DNA of 64,000 nt from Membranipora membranacea (Eukaryota; Bryozoa; Gymnolaemata; Cheilostomatida; Membraniporidae): positions 22,008,001 to 22,072,000 of the forward strand of contig OU612075.1 of NCBI GenBank assembly GCA_914767715.1, given 5' to 3'. This document shows positions 51,268 through 64,000 of the stretch, in pieces (position 1 is the first letter of the stretch; each line of letters opens with the position of its first letter). The notes under the pieces are model-generated. The model was not told where the DNA came from. It saw only the letters and a program-made list of their open reading frames with translations, and searched no databases. The position numbers and the translations under genes were made by a program.

Positions 51268-52190
51268 CATAGAGCATCATGTCATGTTATAGGCCTATAG
51301 ACTTTTTCATGATTTAATTTTTGTGAATTAGAAAGATTTAATGGAGACTTCTCATTTTTTTAGTTTTGTTTCACATGTTGTTCTAACTAATCAGTACACA
51401 TCAGTACATGGAGATGAGATGTAGTACATTTGAATGTAGAGAGTCCATCATCCTTACATAACGATTCTGTTTTATGAACGCCTACACGTGCATACATAGT
51501 TGGAGCCAAGACTGCTAATTGGAACTAGAAAGCATATCTTCGAATTAAGTCAGTCATAGAAAATATCGCTGACAGTTGCTTTGTTCAAAATTAAACACGT
51601 CTGAAGACAACTCCCCACTCCCACTTGCTTCCTCTATTTAACTTTGGCTGTTATTGCTGTTGTTTGGAACACAAAGGTTTATACAAAATAGTCACTAAAT
51701 TATCTAGTTCGAGTTACTCTCATGGTCTCAATGATGATAATGGTGATAATTGCTGCTTATGACACATCAAATATATAATAGATGAAGCACTACTTGATCT
51801 TTGTGACCAACAGTATATATTTAATTCTAACTCCTCTGAGGCAAAAGATATTTTCCATGATTTGTATTTAAAGAGTAACAGTAAAAAATAAATTACTAAA
51901 TCCTAAAATAAATACATGGAAATAAATGTAGAAATAATACTGACTACCAGATCTGCATAGATGTCTTATTGAAGCTACGGCTTAAAATAATTCTCGTCTC
52001 TGCTAATATCATGATTTCAAAAATAATAAAGCTATGATTTGAAAAAAAACAGCCTTGAAATTGTTTAACTTCCAATTCAATTGTGAATTTGGTTCATTTT
52101 TTTTGGTGATGCGCTGTGTGAGGAGCCTTTAGATTTTATTCTGTTACCTGAGAGCAGGTAGGGATGAGGAAGGCTTTATATAACCTTGTG
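51268..52190. other. Convergent intergenic spacer, frataxin / SAMHD1
   Basis: The frataxin and SAMHD1 genes end towards each other. Plus AATAAA motifs at about 51890-51925 may serve frataxin. A plus TTTATT at about 52135 (AATAAA on the minus strand) lies roughly 55 nt past the SAMHD1 stop. No other gene seen. Confidence 0.6.
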
Positions 52191-55100
52191 TTAGACATGA
52201 GTGCAGCTTGTCAGACCAAACTTAGTGAAGACCTCATCGACGATGTCGTACACAGCTTTCTCTACCTTTGAGTCTGTACTGTAGGCTACAATCAGCTGTA
52301 AGTAACGAGATAAATAGGATAGTAATGAACCAAAATATATGAAATATCACAACAACCATATGAATCTGTGATCCGGATTTTGACTAATATGTCTCAACAC
52401 TAAGTAAATAATTCTGACATGCCTGACCAGTGTTATAAGATCTGACTAATTTCCTGACAAATGATTGTGTTGACAGGTAACCAGACTGTTGTTTGAGGGG
52501 GGAATATACTTACCCTGTCCTGAAATTGTTGAGGGAGAATAAGTGATTTTTGAGATTCTGTAAGTTTCTTGGCTATATTCGGATTTTTCTTCTCATAAAA
52601 CCTGGTAGCAAAAAAATTGTTTGTTCATATAAACTGTTGCAGAAAGAAAGATGTTTTTAGACAAGTTTTATCAAAGAAAAGCCTTTTCCTTTTGAAGGTT
52701 TGAGGTATGATAACTCTCACTAACTATTGTTCAATGCTCCTCTCCTGTGATCAAGGGAAGGGTTGTTTTAAATATTTAGCTACCAAGGTCATCGTGTCAT
52801 TAGTTCGACAACAATCTGAGTGAACAGCAGCACAAAACAAAGCAATTGTTGTATTATGAGATACAAAGATTGAGGTAGAGAAAGTCACACTGTGGTGTTG
52901 GAAAATAACTATCAGCATCACTGAATCAATAATAATTTATGAGATTTGGATTTACTGAAGAGGTTGTAATTCTACTGATACATGGCTGGAACAAATACCC
53001 AATCTAAATGGTACAGCGCTATTGCTAAACGCAACATTGTTCACAAAAAAGTCCTTCCAGGTGATAAAAGCCGATTTGTGAGAAATACATTAATATCATC
53101 TCTACCAATCACAAACCTCATGTAGTCCAGAGGGTTCTCCGTTTTCTTGCCGAAGTGTTTTGTACTCCAGTCTAACCTTATATCATAACCTGTAGCCTTA
53201 CAAAGCTCTGACCTGAGCTGAGCTGTATCAATATCAGCATCCATACCTGGTAATGTCACAACAATCCAGGTAATTATATCAATATGTCAGAATGGTGGGG
53301 TTAATTAGACAGTCTAGATCATGATAATAATCAAATCACGAAAGGTAACCAACAAATTAATGATAACGCAGTATCTAAATGAAAAGAGGAATATAACAAA
53401 AAGGACATATATAATACCACCAATTGGAAGTTAACATCGGCTTTAATTCAGTACAGCAACTCAAGTTTTAATGTAATATTCGTGACAATATAAGCTGTAT
53501 ACCTATAGGCCGACGACACTGTCCCACACATTTCCACAGCTCTCTCCTATCTATCCTATCTAATAATTCTCGTGATTCTCTCATATCTTCTCTCTCACTC
53601 TGCTGTATCTACAAGTAGTGTCAATCCAATGAGGGAGTTCATTGGTCCATCTTACTCCAACTCACTTGAGCATTAGGCAGTTTGGGAGGTATTCAGATTG
53701 CACTTCAGCTAACATGTAACATTCTTTTACCAACTTTTTAGTGTATTGTTATTGTCTTTCCATGAATAAATTTGTGAAGTGTACCCATTATGTATCGGAG
53801 TTGCCCAACAACTAATCGAGAGGGCACTACTCCGAACAATTAATCAATATAGGGTGTGAAAATGTTTCAATATGCTTTGGAGATATCAATAGTAAGCACT
53901 CATAACACACTAACCAAGTAGAAGATGCCATCATTCAGCTTAGAGTAGGCATCCATATCATCAATGCAGTCTAGGATAGATTTACCACCAAACTTGAGAT
54001 ACGGTGAAGCTTTGACTATTGATTCCGTAATCATCAACTCGATGGCTCGGGCAACAGGGTGCTGATATGCTGTAATACATAACCATAGACTCAATAATCA
54101 AGTATATGTACAAATCTCATTACTGTATTATATTACGACCTTGAAGACATTCTCTAAATCATCATCCCTCTTGTTTGGTTTGCAGATTGCATAAAAACAT
54201 AAAGTGCATATCATCTTTCAGATTAGCGAATTTGGAGAGTATGGAGTGTGACTGTTCAACAGCAGAATGTTTGCAGGTTCATGGCAAATTGTCTTGGTAT
54301 TGATCATGTTACTGTTCATGTATAATCAGTTTAGGTCATGTCAGCAAATCAGAGAAGAATCACAAGTTCTCACGATAGCTTCATTTGTGCTAGGATGACA
54401 GATAGATAGTAAGGTAGGTCTATGTGTTATAATGTCAAATCTGCTGTAAATATTCCATGACTGAAACCTTCAGCCTATGAAAACAAGTTCCAACCATTGT
54501 GGTCAGAGTTTTATGTGGATTGGCTGTTCCCTTGTTTGTAAAAACTACAATCCCCTGATAGCCATTGATTGATTGAGCGTAACATATATCAGTGTGGTCA
54601 TTGAGCAGCAAACATTATTAGCTAGATTAGTACCGGTTATACACCTTACCAGCAGACCATAACCACAATTATATATATACATACAGACCATAACCACATA
54701 TATATACATAAATGCAGACATTGTTAGTTAACAGAACAAACCTGGTTTGGTTATCTAAAGCTATCACAACATAAAACAGGCAACACAATATATATCAGTG
54801 TCAAAATTCTCCACAAACCACAACATATAACACTGTATGTCAAACAACAACATATAACTCTGCTTGTCAAACTAACATATCTACTGTCAGGGGTGTCAGT
54901 ATTTACTGGGCTGTAAGTTATACAACCTAACAATTTTGCAACAGGGTGAGAAGGAAGTGTTGGTAGAATAATCTAATTATGGAGTTAAGTGAGCCCTCAC
55001 TGAACAGATAACTACATCCACATACAAAGGCTTGGTCACCAGAAACCCAAACAAGGTTAAACAAAATTTACATTAGCTCTTAAATGCGTTGGTACCATAG

Positions 55101-58100
55101 AGGTTTTGGGGATGGTTTAATGTTAGCTAACACAAATTTCACTTTTTCCAGCCTGCGGGAAAAGGGTGAATGTTTCTCTCCTATGCATACGTTACTCATT
55201 AATGGTGACTGGGATAATGGGATCAGAGATTGAGGCCATAGATGTACACATGCAATAACTTACCTTTTCTGTGTAGGTCGTATCTTGTGTAGAACATATT
55301 ATACACTGTATCCTCTTCTTTATCCCTGACACATATCTCTGGTCTTCCCTCCACATATATAACCCTCATGTGATGAATCATCCGCTCATGCTCAAAACTA
55401 TTTTTAATACCTACAACCATACAATCTATGAACGCATGTCTATGTACACGTAATGTCAATGTGCACTTTAATGCCTATGTACACAAATTTATTATTATAA
55501 TTCTTAGCATTGGATTGCAGACAGAAACTTTCACCTAAATATTGCAGTCGATGCTGAGGAATTTCCTCAATGAGGCTCTTAACAGTCCCTTGTATTTACT
55601 ATCATGTTTGGCTAGTTGGATTCCGGCAATTATAACCAAGTTTATAGTAAAAGACTTCAGATTGAGCGTTACAAATATAAACTTATATACCCAGATGGAG
55701 GCAGTCCCTGGCAAAGAAGTCCCATTTATCCACATCCATACCATTCCTCCCGTTAGCTACAATCTCGTATAAGAATAACTTTGAGATGCCTCTCCCTGTA
55801 CTCGCCTGTAAATAAAGCCACAAAGTCATCTCAACTCGTTCGAGCGCCGCATCAGAAAATAGAGTGTACAGTAGTGTGATGATTGCTTCCTTGATAAGAT
55901 GTACGTTCATCATCGCATTCATCATTTGAAGGGATATGATTTATCTGCTATTGTCTTGAAAACTGGGGCCGCTTCTTAAACATCAGACATTATCTCTAGA
56001 GCGTAGAGACAGTGAGAGGGAATTCCAACAAGAAAATCTTACAGGAAGTGAGACACAGCATTGATTGTGATTATCCGTTACATGAGTATACAAATACAGT
56101 CTGTTAGGGATAGTTAATGGCTCAGTTGGAGTCTGAACAAAAAACCAACGCTGTTAATAGTCAGTTGCTATACAGCATTAGGGCTCCTAAGACTAGGAAA
56201 TGTGTGGTCTGACCTCACGTGTAGAAACATCAAAATGCAGCATACAGCAATGTGTTTACAGATATAATATAGATATTCATCAGCTAACCCTCTACATCAT
56301 ACATCTACCCTCTACATCATATATCTTTATATATCACAGAACCGCTGAATAAGCTTCCTGCCTTATCTGGTGAAGTAGAAACACAGATGTATACCCACAA
56401 GGTAACATATACCACTCACCTCATCGGGGGAGCAGCCGATCAGTGATTTGATGAATCTGAAATCTTTCTCATCGAAGCCCCAGTCAGTAAATCCGCTTCT
56501 TACCTGAGGCATTTCAAACAGGTAATCCATCATAGCCATAGAACCATGCTCATGGGTCCACTTCCTACCAGATTCATGTAGGAGGCGCGGCATCACCCGC
56601 CCATCAAATAGGTGAGAATATGGGCCATGTCCGAGATCATGACATAAACCTGCCAGCTACAAGTAACATCAACTTGACTGAATAAAACACTAATAATACA
56701 TGAAACGGAATACTCAGGAATAATATCTGGGGAGAGCTGACAAAGTTAACAAAGGTAGAATAATGGTGTCTGAACGGGTGTCCTCATCTGAGCTCCATTA
56801 CGTCAGAGGCATATTGAACAGAAAAAAAATTGCAGCAGTTTGAACAAGCAGATATATATTGGGTGTAGACCTGTTTGAGCTCAATGGCGTCAGATTATTT
56901 GTGAAAGTTATTGCTGGCAAGTCAATAAATAACATCATTAATAATAAGACTCATATACTCATTTACAGGGCATAAATATTACCTGGACACACATAGCATC
57001 AATGACTGTGATCTTGAGTTCAGGTTGTTTCTTTTTGAGTAGATTGATGAGTTCTCCAGCGAGATAATAAACTCCGAGGCTATGCTCAAACCGAGAGTAG
57101 AGACCTCCAGGATATACATAGTCTAGAGCTCCTAACTGTGAAGATCATAATATTCTGTTCATAAACATTGTTCCTAAAGGGAAAAATTGAGCATATCTAG
57201 TGTTGATTTCCCAGCAGATGATATGTTTATACATGTAAATACTATTCTTATAGACATACCTACCTATATAAATATATATGTCTATGTATATATATATATA
57301 TATATATATGTCCACGTCTCTGACAGGATAACTGCAGCTCTAACACTATTGAGCTCACTATTCATGTTATGTCAAATGTCTGAAAAAGCCTGAAGACGAC
57401 ATTCAAACTTTATTTTCGTACAAGCCCAAATAAGGTATATGTATAAAATAAACGTAAAGAAGTGTTTATGGTGTATAACTTTAGTTACCTGTCTAATATG
57501 CCGGAGACGCTGGAAGGGAGGAGAGTCCACTATTATCATAGCTACAGGATGAAGTGATATACTACCATGTACTGGATCATTTATAATCTTATACTGGTCA
57601 TATATAGAAAAGCCTGACCCTAATAAGTATTTATTAATATCAGCGTATAACATTGCCTTCTCTCTATCCTCGCCTTCATACTCCTGTATAATATATGTGG
57701 GGCGTCAAACACTTGTAGCCTACTGATTAGCCAATACCGGATAAACCCAAGTAGTATTATTCCGGTATTACCCCTTGGTGGAACAAGGCACTTTAAAAAA
57801 AATTTCTTTGGATATAATGGCTTAAAATTTTTAGGTTTTAGCAGAGATTGGCAGTTGGTCACAAAGCTTCAGTTTCATTCATTTTATTCATCAATCATAA
57901 TTGTTCCACAACTACTATGTATGGTTGTGAAAGCTTCAGAGTAAGGAATTAGAGTGGTTTTCCGCGTTTCAACCCGTTCCCACACGATAATACCGTGCCT
58001 GTTTTATTGTTTATGCTACCGACCTGATATAGAGTTACTTCATCAAGGAATGTAAGGCTATGCAGCGACTTAAACTTTGTTATTCTTTCACTGTGCTGAC

Positions 58101-61100
58101 AGGCATCATATATTCTCTCCAGGATTGACTCCAAGTGTAAACTCCCAGCACCATTCATGACTTCTCCAACTCCAGGCATAGCTGTGAACGCTGACTAGTG
58201 TGCTGAGTTTCAGCCCTGCTTAAAGCTGCAGGAAAATAGTTATGAAGTTCTTTAGTGTGGTCTAAAATGTAAAAATACGATTACTGTGCAGTTCCCTGAT
58301 TGTTTAAACTTTACTGAGGACACATATCTATCAGCACATATACATACAATGCCTAATCTACTATAGCCTATAATAATACTCACTCAAGTCACTGCTGTGC
58401 ATTTTCTGCCTATACAAATTGCACTGGTAGGCAGAAAATTGCACTGCGTGACTCACTGCTGGGAATAACAGGGTAACTCCTTATTCATCCAGGTATATCA
58501 TACACACACACATATATATTATATATATATAACATTATATATTATTTATGTTATTTATATGGAAAAATTAATGGATAAAGTTGATAGTCAATAACATTAT
58601 CATTATCCTTACCTCAGTTTCCTTACCTCAGATGAGGTAGCACATCCTATTGATTTGTCGAAGAAATCGGTTAAGGGATGCCTCTAAATGTTAGGACCAG
58701 GGTTTAGACCAGGGAATGTGGTTTTAACAGCATGGCGCTGTTTAGGGTTGGGCGGTTTTCTGCCCTCTCATCTCACGGATTGTCCGAGGCAGGAAACTAG
58801 CGTGGTAAATACTTCTGTTTGTGGCCACAGAGTTAGGTTCACCTCTGGCGGCTGCTCTGGTGGTCATTGTAGCGTTTTCCCTGTCTTTGGTGATTTCATT
58901 GTATGCTTTAGAGAGAGCATGGTGTTGGTTCTCGTTCTAAAGAACTCTGGTGAGCAGACACAGCCGATGATTTCTCCGCCTTTCTTCCAGCGACCCAATT
59001 TCTAGCTGATTCCTGGCTTCGGTCACACTTGCACCACGGCCCTTCAGGTTGCCTATGAATCTGATGGCATCATTTTGTACCAGTTCTATCTTCTGTGCTG
59101 TTGTTTTGGTGGATGGGTCCCATACTGTGTCTGCGAATTTGAGGATTGGCCTACATAGGCTTGTGTATGCCAGTAGCTTGGCTTCCTTTGGTGCGCCATA
59201 CATCAGATGTTTGATGCCTCCTAGGATTTTCCTAGATTTTCCACATTTTTCTTGGATGTGTTGATCAAATTTAAGGTCTGACTGGATGGTCACACCCAGG
59301 TATTTAGTGCTGGCTGTCCAGGCAATAGGCGGGTCACCAAGCATATATGTAAGCTTGGGGTTCACATTGCCAAAGTAAAGTTGATCGCGTGGCATTTCTT
59401 GTCATTGAATGGCATTCTCCACTTCTCTGACCAGTGATATACTGCCTCAATGTTTTTTTGGAACCTCGCGGCATCCTCGGGATTGTCCACAGTTTGGTAC
59501 AGCAGTGTGTCGTCGGCATAGAGACTGACTTTGCAGGTCAGGCTAGCTGGCAGGTTGTTTATGTAACATCCATCCATGTAGTATCCATTGCTACTTACTT
59601 CATAGGCATCTGGAGTTACAAGCATGTCCAGTATCAACCACCCCCTTTCCCTGAGGGAAAGAGGGTGGTTGATACTGGACATGCTTGTAACTCCAGATGC
59701 CTACGACTTACTTGTACTAAGAAGTATTGAGGCTAAAATGTGTGAATGATAATACTCACCTTCTCCAGGTTGAACACTCAACTCCTTTTTCAAACCTAAG
59801 CAGTATTATATTCAAAAATTAGCTCTATGAACCAAAGTACATGTGCAGGAATAAATTAAGTGGAGTATCAAGAGAATAAGCGTTGCTGCTGTGTCCAAGC
59901 TGGGCCTGTTGTAGTTACTACATGCTAGTTCTGACCAATAGGCGTTGCTGATTCATATGAATGGCCAATAAGAAAATAGTTAACTTTCAATAATTGTGAA
60001 AAGTGGGATAGCTAAACTATATGAAGTTCCTACAAAGCAGATGGCTAAAGTGGCTTCATGCTCAAACCCAAATTATTTTGGTGTTTGTGAACTACAGCCT
60101 AAAATGTAAACATTATTTATGTTGAGTGGGCATTGAACCAGAGTGACTATGATTCAACCATTTCCATAGAATGCCAACTTACTGGCCTTATGCAGTTTGT
60201 GCATGTTTGCACAGTAAAGCACTTGAACACTTTGCACTTGTACTTATGAGCATGATATGAGCTTCCACTCCTGAATTCTGGTTACTTACTTCTTGTTTGG
60301 TTGTTGTGTGACTGTGTGTGTGCTGCTGTGTCACTTTCAAGCACATACAGGTCTTCTGTCTCTGCAATGAGAGAGAGTTTATTCATTTCAAAATAAAGTA
60401 CAGTTGTAAAAAACCCAAAACCAGTGGTTCCTACATATTCATATTGTAGCAGCGGGTGGATTGGGTATACCCACAAATGAGTGTAGCAAAAGTGGAGAAC
60501 TGAGGCTATACCATACACGTTCCCCAACCATCAACCCAACCAACCACCCAACATGTAATCAGACAGGCAAATTTTGCCTGCCTTTGTTCACAAAAAAAGG
60601 CCTTTTGTTATACAAGTCTCATAGATGTCTTGGGACATGTTTGAAGACAGACTCCCAGACATAGGCCCCAAGGGCCTATCCAACGGGGTCTTTTAGAACT
60701 GTACTTTATTTTGTAATGTTGGTCTCTGTCTCTTCTGTCTCTACCTTCTTCTGAAGTTTGTGGTACAGTGCTCGGTCCGCTTGTGCATTATGAACAGGCC
60801 CGCTGCTGTCCTGAACCCATATTCAATCGCATCGACAGCTGGTAAAATGTGCCAAGATATGTTCTGACAGCACATGCAGACGACTTAGATCCTATTGTGG
60901 GGAATTTCAGTCTTTGACTGTTATATATATTAAGCACTGAGGACACATTCTATTCATACATTCTAATCATACATTCTATTCCTACACATGTTTTGTCTGT
61001 TATAATAATCCTTTATTAATGCTACGACTGTAACTATTTTTAGCAAGCTTACACTCTTCCCTCTTACAACTTGACTTCGTGTTTGCTAGCGGACGAGACT

Positions 61101-62938
61101 AGACGCACTGATTATTTTTACTGATTTATACATTAAATCTTTGTAACTCTGTTAGTTTTAGTTAGAGAGTTAGTACACAATAAAATCATAGTATAGTTGA
61201 TAAACAACACATTTTTATGTCTGGCTGGTAGCCTTGATTTAAACAGACTTTTCGACTGGCAGGTTGCCGTTAAGCCTTACGCGTTCATCAGAACAAGTTG
61301 GAGATTGGGAATAATTATGCCAAGCCCATGCTGGCTATCCTGACAAGATAGAATTTCCCGACACTAAGATCTTGTACATGGATTTGTCTGTTTCATACCT
61401 GAACTTTATTACATTGCAGTGAATAGCAAGTGCAATCACCGATTGAGTTATCTTAGGGATAGCACAATCTGTGAGCACGTTTGCAATAATAACAAATAAA
61501 GATCAGTAGGGGAGCGTGGGGTACATTGGGACATGGGGTACATTGGGACAGACTATTTGTCCAATCAAATTAAATTTAGAATTTTGAGTGACAGGAAGCC
61601 ATGTAATATAGCAGCCAGCTTGGAAATCCATGCTTTGAGAAACTGCAAGAGTGATGAGTAAATCTATATTTTAGGGGTCAAAAGTGTAGTTTTACCAATG
61701 CGGAACCATATCTATAAATTCAAAAGTATTCTACAAATTGTCACTTTGTTAGAAGCATATTTTACAAGCATGTTTGGAGTATTAATGGTATAAATGGCCT
61801 AAATATTAACCAAACATTTCTTCAAATAATATAAACATTTGTCTAAAATGATGACTTGGGGTTCATTGGGACAGGTACCTTGGGACCATATAATACAATA
61901 CACTACATAAAATATAAAGTGGTTTTTAAATCAATATTTCATATTTTTTTAGGTCTACCATACTGTATTTCACACTGATATATACAGTCAAGATGCCAAG
62001 GAACCACAGCAAGCTAAAAACTGAAATTTGAATTTGACCTTGCTCATGTTAAATAAATATTGGCTCTGCTCAGTTGTGAAGCATAGATCTAGATGGGATG
62101 TAAGTGTTTTAGTTAATTTACACCAAATAATATATATATATATTATGCTTGTTTCACATTTAATTTCATTAATAAAAAATAATATTCTATTGAAAATACA
62201 AAGTCTAGCTCAATTTCTTTAAAATTATTACATTGTCATTCGGAGCAATATTTTGGCCACAACTTCAAAAACCTGAGTTTTTGTCCCAATGTACCCCACT
62301 CTCCCCTACATTATAGAACATACTTCACCCAAGTTTCAACCCTACAAGTCAGTGGGTTATATGAATTGCTATCTGCATGATCATAGGTGATATCAGGCTT
62401 GCAATGTGCTGTAGTGCGATGTCATGAGCACTTTACTAGCCATCTGCTTTGGAAGTCTACTGTTCAGTCTGGTGATGCAGGGTCTACTACTCAATATGAG
62501 AAACCTGATGTGTACTAGTCCTGCTATTGATTGCATTGTTGTCTTTTCAATTATTATATCAAAGACAGGTGAAGCTTTTGTTTAGCTGTTACCCAGTAAT
62601 GACTAATCCACATGTTATCTTTTGTATATGCTTTTGGGCACTGCGTATAGAAAGTAGCCTGACATACCATCAGATAACTGAACTCAAATGATTCCTTGCT
62701 AGGTAAAGATTCTGGCGCTGAAGTAGCTTATGTGGTTTGAGTCTAACTCGGAGACCATTCTCGATTGTTTGTGCCAACACCACAGGCTCTCTAGGGTGGA
62801 TTGATATACTTTTACACACAATCGATAGTAAAAAAGTGTTATTGCACTAACTATACCTGGGTTGGCAAAGGTTAGCTGGAAATCCCTGAATGGTATCCAT
62901 TTCACTACCGTAACCGAGCTCATACAGATTGTACCCAT
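52191..62938 (-). CDS. SAMHD1: SAMHD1-type HD-domain dNTP triphosphohydrolase
   Basis: Fourteen phase-compatible exons join to 592 aa (TAA): 62857-62938, 60290-60361, 59760-59795, 58024-58181, 57489-57683, 56983-57135, 56420-56656, 55691-55805, 55264-55410, 53915-54069, 53503-53608, 53117-53246, 52514-52601 and 52191-52295. The core begins at [15 protein letters not shown]. Predicted metal ligands are H199 (SRFEHSLGV), H238/D239 ([12 protein letters not shown]) and D335 ([15 protein letters not shown]). The family hydrolyses dNTPs to nucleosides and triphosphate, controlling dNTP pools and restricting retroelements. The first three tiny exons are assigned by phase and splice signals only and are less certain than the rest. 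I see no SAM domain in residues 1-116. Its introns hold a LINE fragment, a hairpin MITE and a pogo-like element. Confidence 0.92.
57272..57310. repeat. (TA)n microsatellite in SAMHD1 intron
   Basis: A TATATA tract with a TATG interruption lies between two SAMHD1 exons. Confidence 0.85.
58690..59600 (-). pseudogene. Degenerate LINE reverse transcriptase fragment (copy 3)
   Basis: Minus-strand pieces in different frames encode the C-terminal half of a non-LTR reverse transcriptase: [16 protein letters not shown] (catalytic YADD), then [45 protein letters not shown] and finally [12 protein letters not shown] frameshift lies near 59360-59400 and another after 58937. The 5' end stops at the hairpin MITE at 59601. 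It is intronic in SAMHD1 and clearly inactive. Confidence 0.82.
59601..59705. mobile_element. Hairpin MITE, CATRGG family, 8-bp TSD
   Basis: A 105-bp palindrome starts CATAGGCATCTGGAGTTACA and ends with the complement. ACTTACTT is duplicated at 59593-59600 and 59706-59713. The arms include GTCCAGTATCAACCACCC. It sits at the 5' edge of the LINE fragment in a SAMHD1 intron. Confidence 0.9.
61509..62306. mobile_element. Tc1/mariner-type (pogo-like) element remnant
   Basis: The 798-bp element is bounded by GGGGAGCGTGGGGTACATTG and CAATGTACCCCACTCTCCCC, inverted ends of about 20 bp with one mismatch, between TA dinucleotides (61507-61508 and 62307-62308). An extra GGGGTACATTGGGACA copy lies near the left end. 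An ATG at 61993 opens [12 protein letters not shown] and then stops, resembling the first residues of pogo/Tigger transposases. It lies in SAMHD1 intron 1. Confidence 0.75.
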
Positions 62939-63196
62939 TATATTAGTATAAACTGTCTCACTCTAAACTGACCTAAATCGAGGTTCCTACTTACATTCTA
63001 TTTTATTGCGCTTGATCCCACACAAATGACTCTTCAACTACTGCCTGCCAGCTCACTCTAAACCAATCATGCCAACGCCTGGACTTGCTGACAGACAGAT
63101 CTTTCTGTCAATTATAAATAAGTTCTCTAATTTGATTCCAGCTTGATGGTTTACTACTCCTGACTGACTGACGACTGTCTCTGTTTTATTGAGACT
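62939..63196. promoter_or_regulatory. Divergent SAMHD1 / P450 promoter region
   Basis: Only 258 bp separate the predicted SAMHD1 start codon (minus) and the P450 start codon (plus). A bidirectional promoter is inferred from spacing. If the SAMHD1 first exon is wrong this inference falls. Confidence 0.45.
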
Positions 63197-63908
63197 ATGG
63201 AGTTAGTGACAGCACTATTATCAGCATGCGGATTACTTGTCTCTACAATTCTAATTGTTTTCACAACATGGATTATAATGATAGCCAAAGTACATGCTAA
63301 ATATGATCATCTACCTGGACCTAAACGTACAAGGTGGGTAACTGTTGTGTTCTTGTCATATCACATTATATGCTCAGTTATTGTTAATGACAGCACATAT
63401 AAATATGAGTGGTTGCCTTTTTATGTTTCTGCGATAATGTCTTGCCAATGTGCTCCTCATGGAACTAGCTTCGCAGATGAAAAGTCTTTCAGCTGACAAG
63501 TACAATGTCGTTGATTGAAACGTTTCACAACCAATTAAAACCCCTCTAGGGCAATAGTACTGACCCTTACATTATCAGTTGATAAGAAATAGGGTAAGCC
63601 TCAATTTGCTGGCTGCCAGGGATTATGGTGTCAGCTTTTTGGTACGGGGTGTGTTCGTTCAAGTAAAACCAGTCCTTACAGCGCGAAGGGTAATCTAATG
63701 GTTCAGTATTATCAGTATATATGTTAGATCTGTAAAAAAGTACCAATGAGCTCTCTATATTTTTATGTTTCAGCTTCCTACTGGGTAATATTGACATCTT
63801 ATCTGCTGGGCGTGATGGAAAGGAGGCCTATGCTCCGCCTCCTGAGTATGATGAGAGTAAACCTAGAGAGAAGCTTAAACCTCTCAGTATACAGATTTTT
63901 ACGGAATT
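63197..63908 (+). CDS. Cytochrome P450, N-terminal exons (partial, continues right)
   Basis: Exon 1 (63197-63333) encodes a membrane anchor (LLVSTILIVFTTWIIMI) followed by the proline hinge KYDHLPGPKRTR. Exon 2 (63774-63908) continues in phase with SFLLGNIDILSAG and ends at a GT donor in GAATT/GTAAGTC. The hinge and the FLLGN block are typical of microsomal P450s, and the YDHLPGP wording recalls CYP46 (cholesterol 24-hydroxylase). The haem-binding cysteine lies outside the window, so the subfamily stays open. The product would be an ER-anchored mono-oxygenase. Confidence 0.78.
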
Positions 63909-64000
63909 GTAAGTCTTGTAGCTTCGTAGTGACAATTACTCTTAGTAATATGTTATTGAGAATATAAAGTTTTTTTTTAACTTTATTGACTCTCTATATC

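Noticed and set aside
58688-59005. 105-codon plus-strand frame
   Set aside because: Antisense to the LINE reverse transcriptase fragment, which is recognisable on the minus strand.

Overview
The window reads as nuclear DNA of an early-branching, probably marine, invertebrate animal. The evidence is animal-type genes (a large multi-EC cadherin, thrombospondin type 1 repeats, INTS6, SAMHD1, a microsomal P450), AT-rich sequence, many short exons with GTAAGT/GTGAGT donors, introns of roughly 0.1-4.6 kb, and abundant small DNA transposons and 5'-truncated LINEs. A sponge or similar non-bilaterian is my best inference; nothing in the window proves it.

Layout. (1) 1-8650, minus: N-terminal part of a multi-cadherin-repeat protein, running off the left edge. 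(2) 10533-13223, plus: mitochondrial ribosome recycling factor (MRRF), 5 exons. (3) 13947-18950, plus: a 457-aa secreted, heavily sequon-bearing protein that I do not recognise, 9 exons, one GC-AG intron. (4) 21575-32089, minus: an array of thrombospondin type 1 repeat exons that looks like a decaying gene (three in-frame stops, one frameshifted exon, one half exon), with two truncated LINEs and a hAT element in its introns. (5) 34891-40733, plus: a papain-family cysteine protease with an extra N-terminal domain (26/29-kDa protease type), 11 exons. (6) 41793-49360, minus: INTS6, 17 exons, 927 aa. (7) 49685-51267, plus: frataxin, 3 exons, divergent from INTS6. (8) 52191-62938, minus: a SAMHD1-type HD-domain dNTPase, 14 exons, 592 aa, without a recognisable SAM domain. 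(9) 63197-right edge, plus: the first two exons of a cytochrome P450, divergent from SAMHD1.

Exon models were built by hand from splice signals, reading phase and family similarity. For genes 2, 3, 5, 6, 7 and 8 the summed exons are an exact multiple of three from ATG to stop, which supports them. The genes are not functionally clustered. The common theme is housekeeping genes in divergent pairs (INTS6/frataxin, SAMHD1/P450) and convergent pairs (protease/INTS6, frataxin/SAMHD1).

The most interesting non-genic content is mobile DNA: three elements with CAGGGGYG-type ends and 8-bp target duplications (one composite, carrying GC-rich hairpins and a tRNA-like segment), a three-copy hairpin MITE family with CATRGG ends and 8-bp duplications, a 323-bp foldback element, and a pogo-like remnant.
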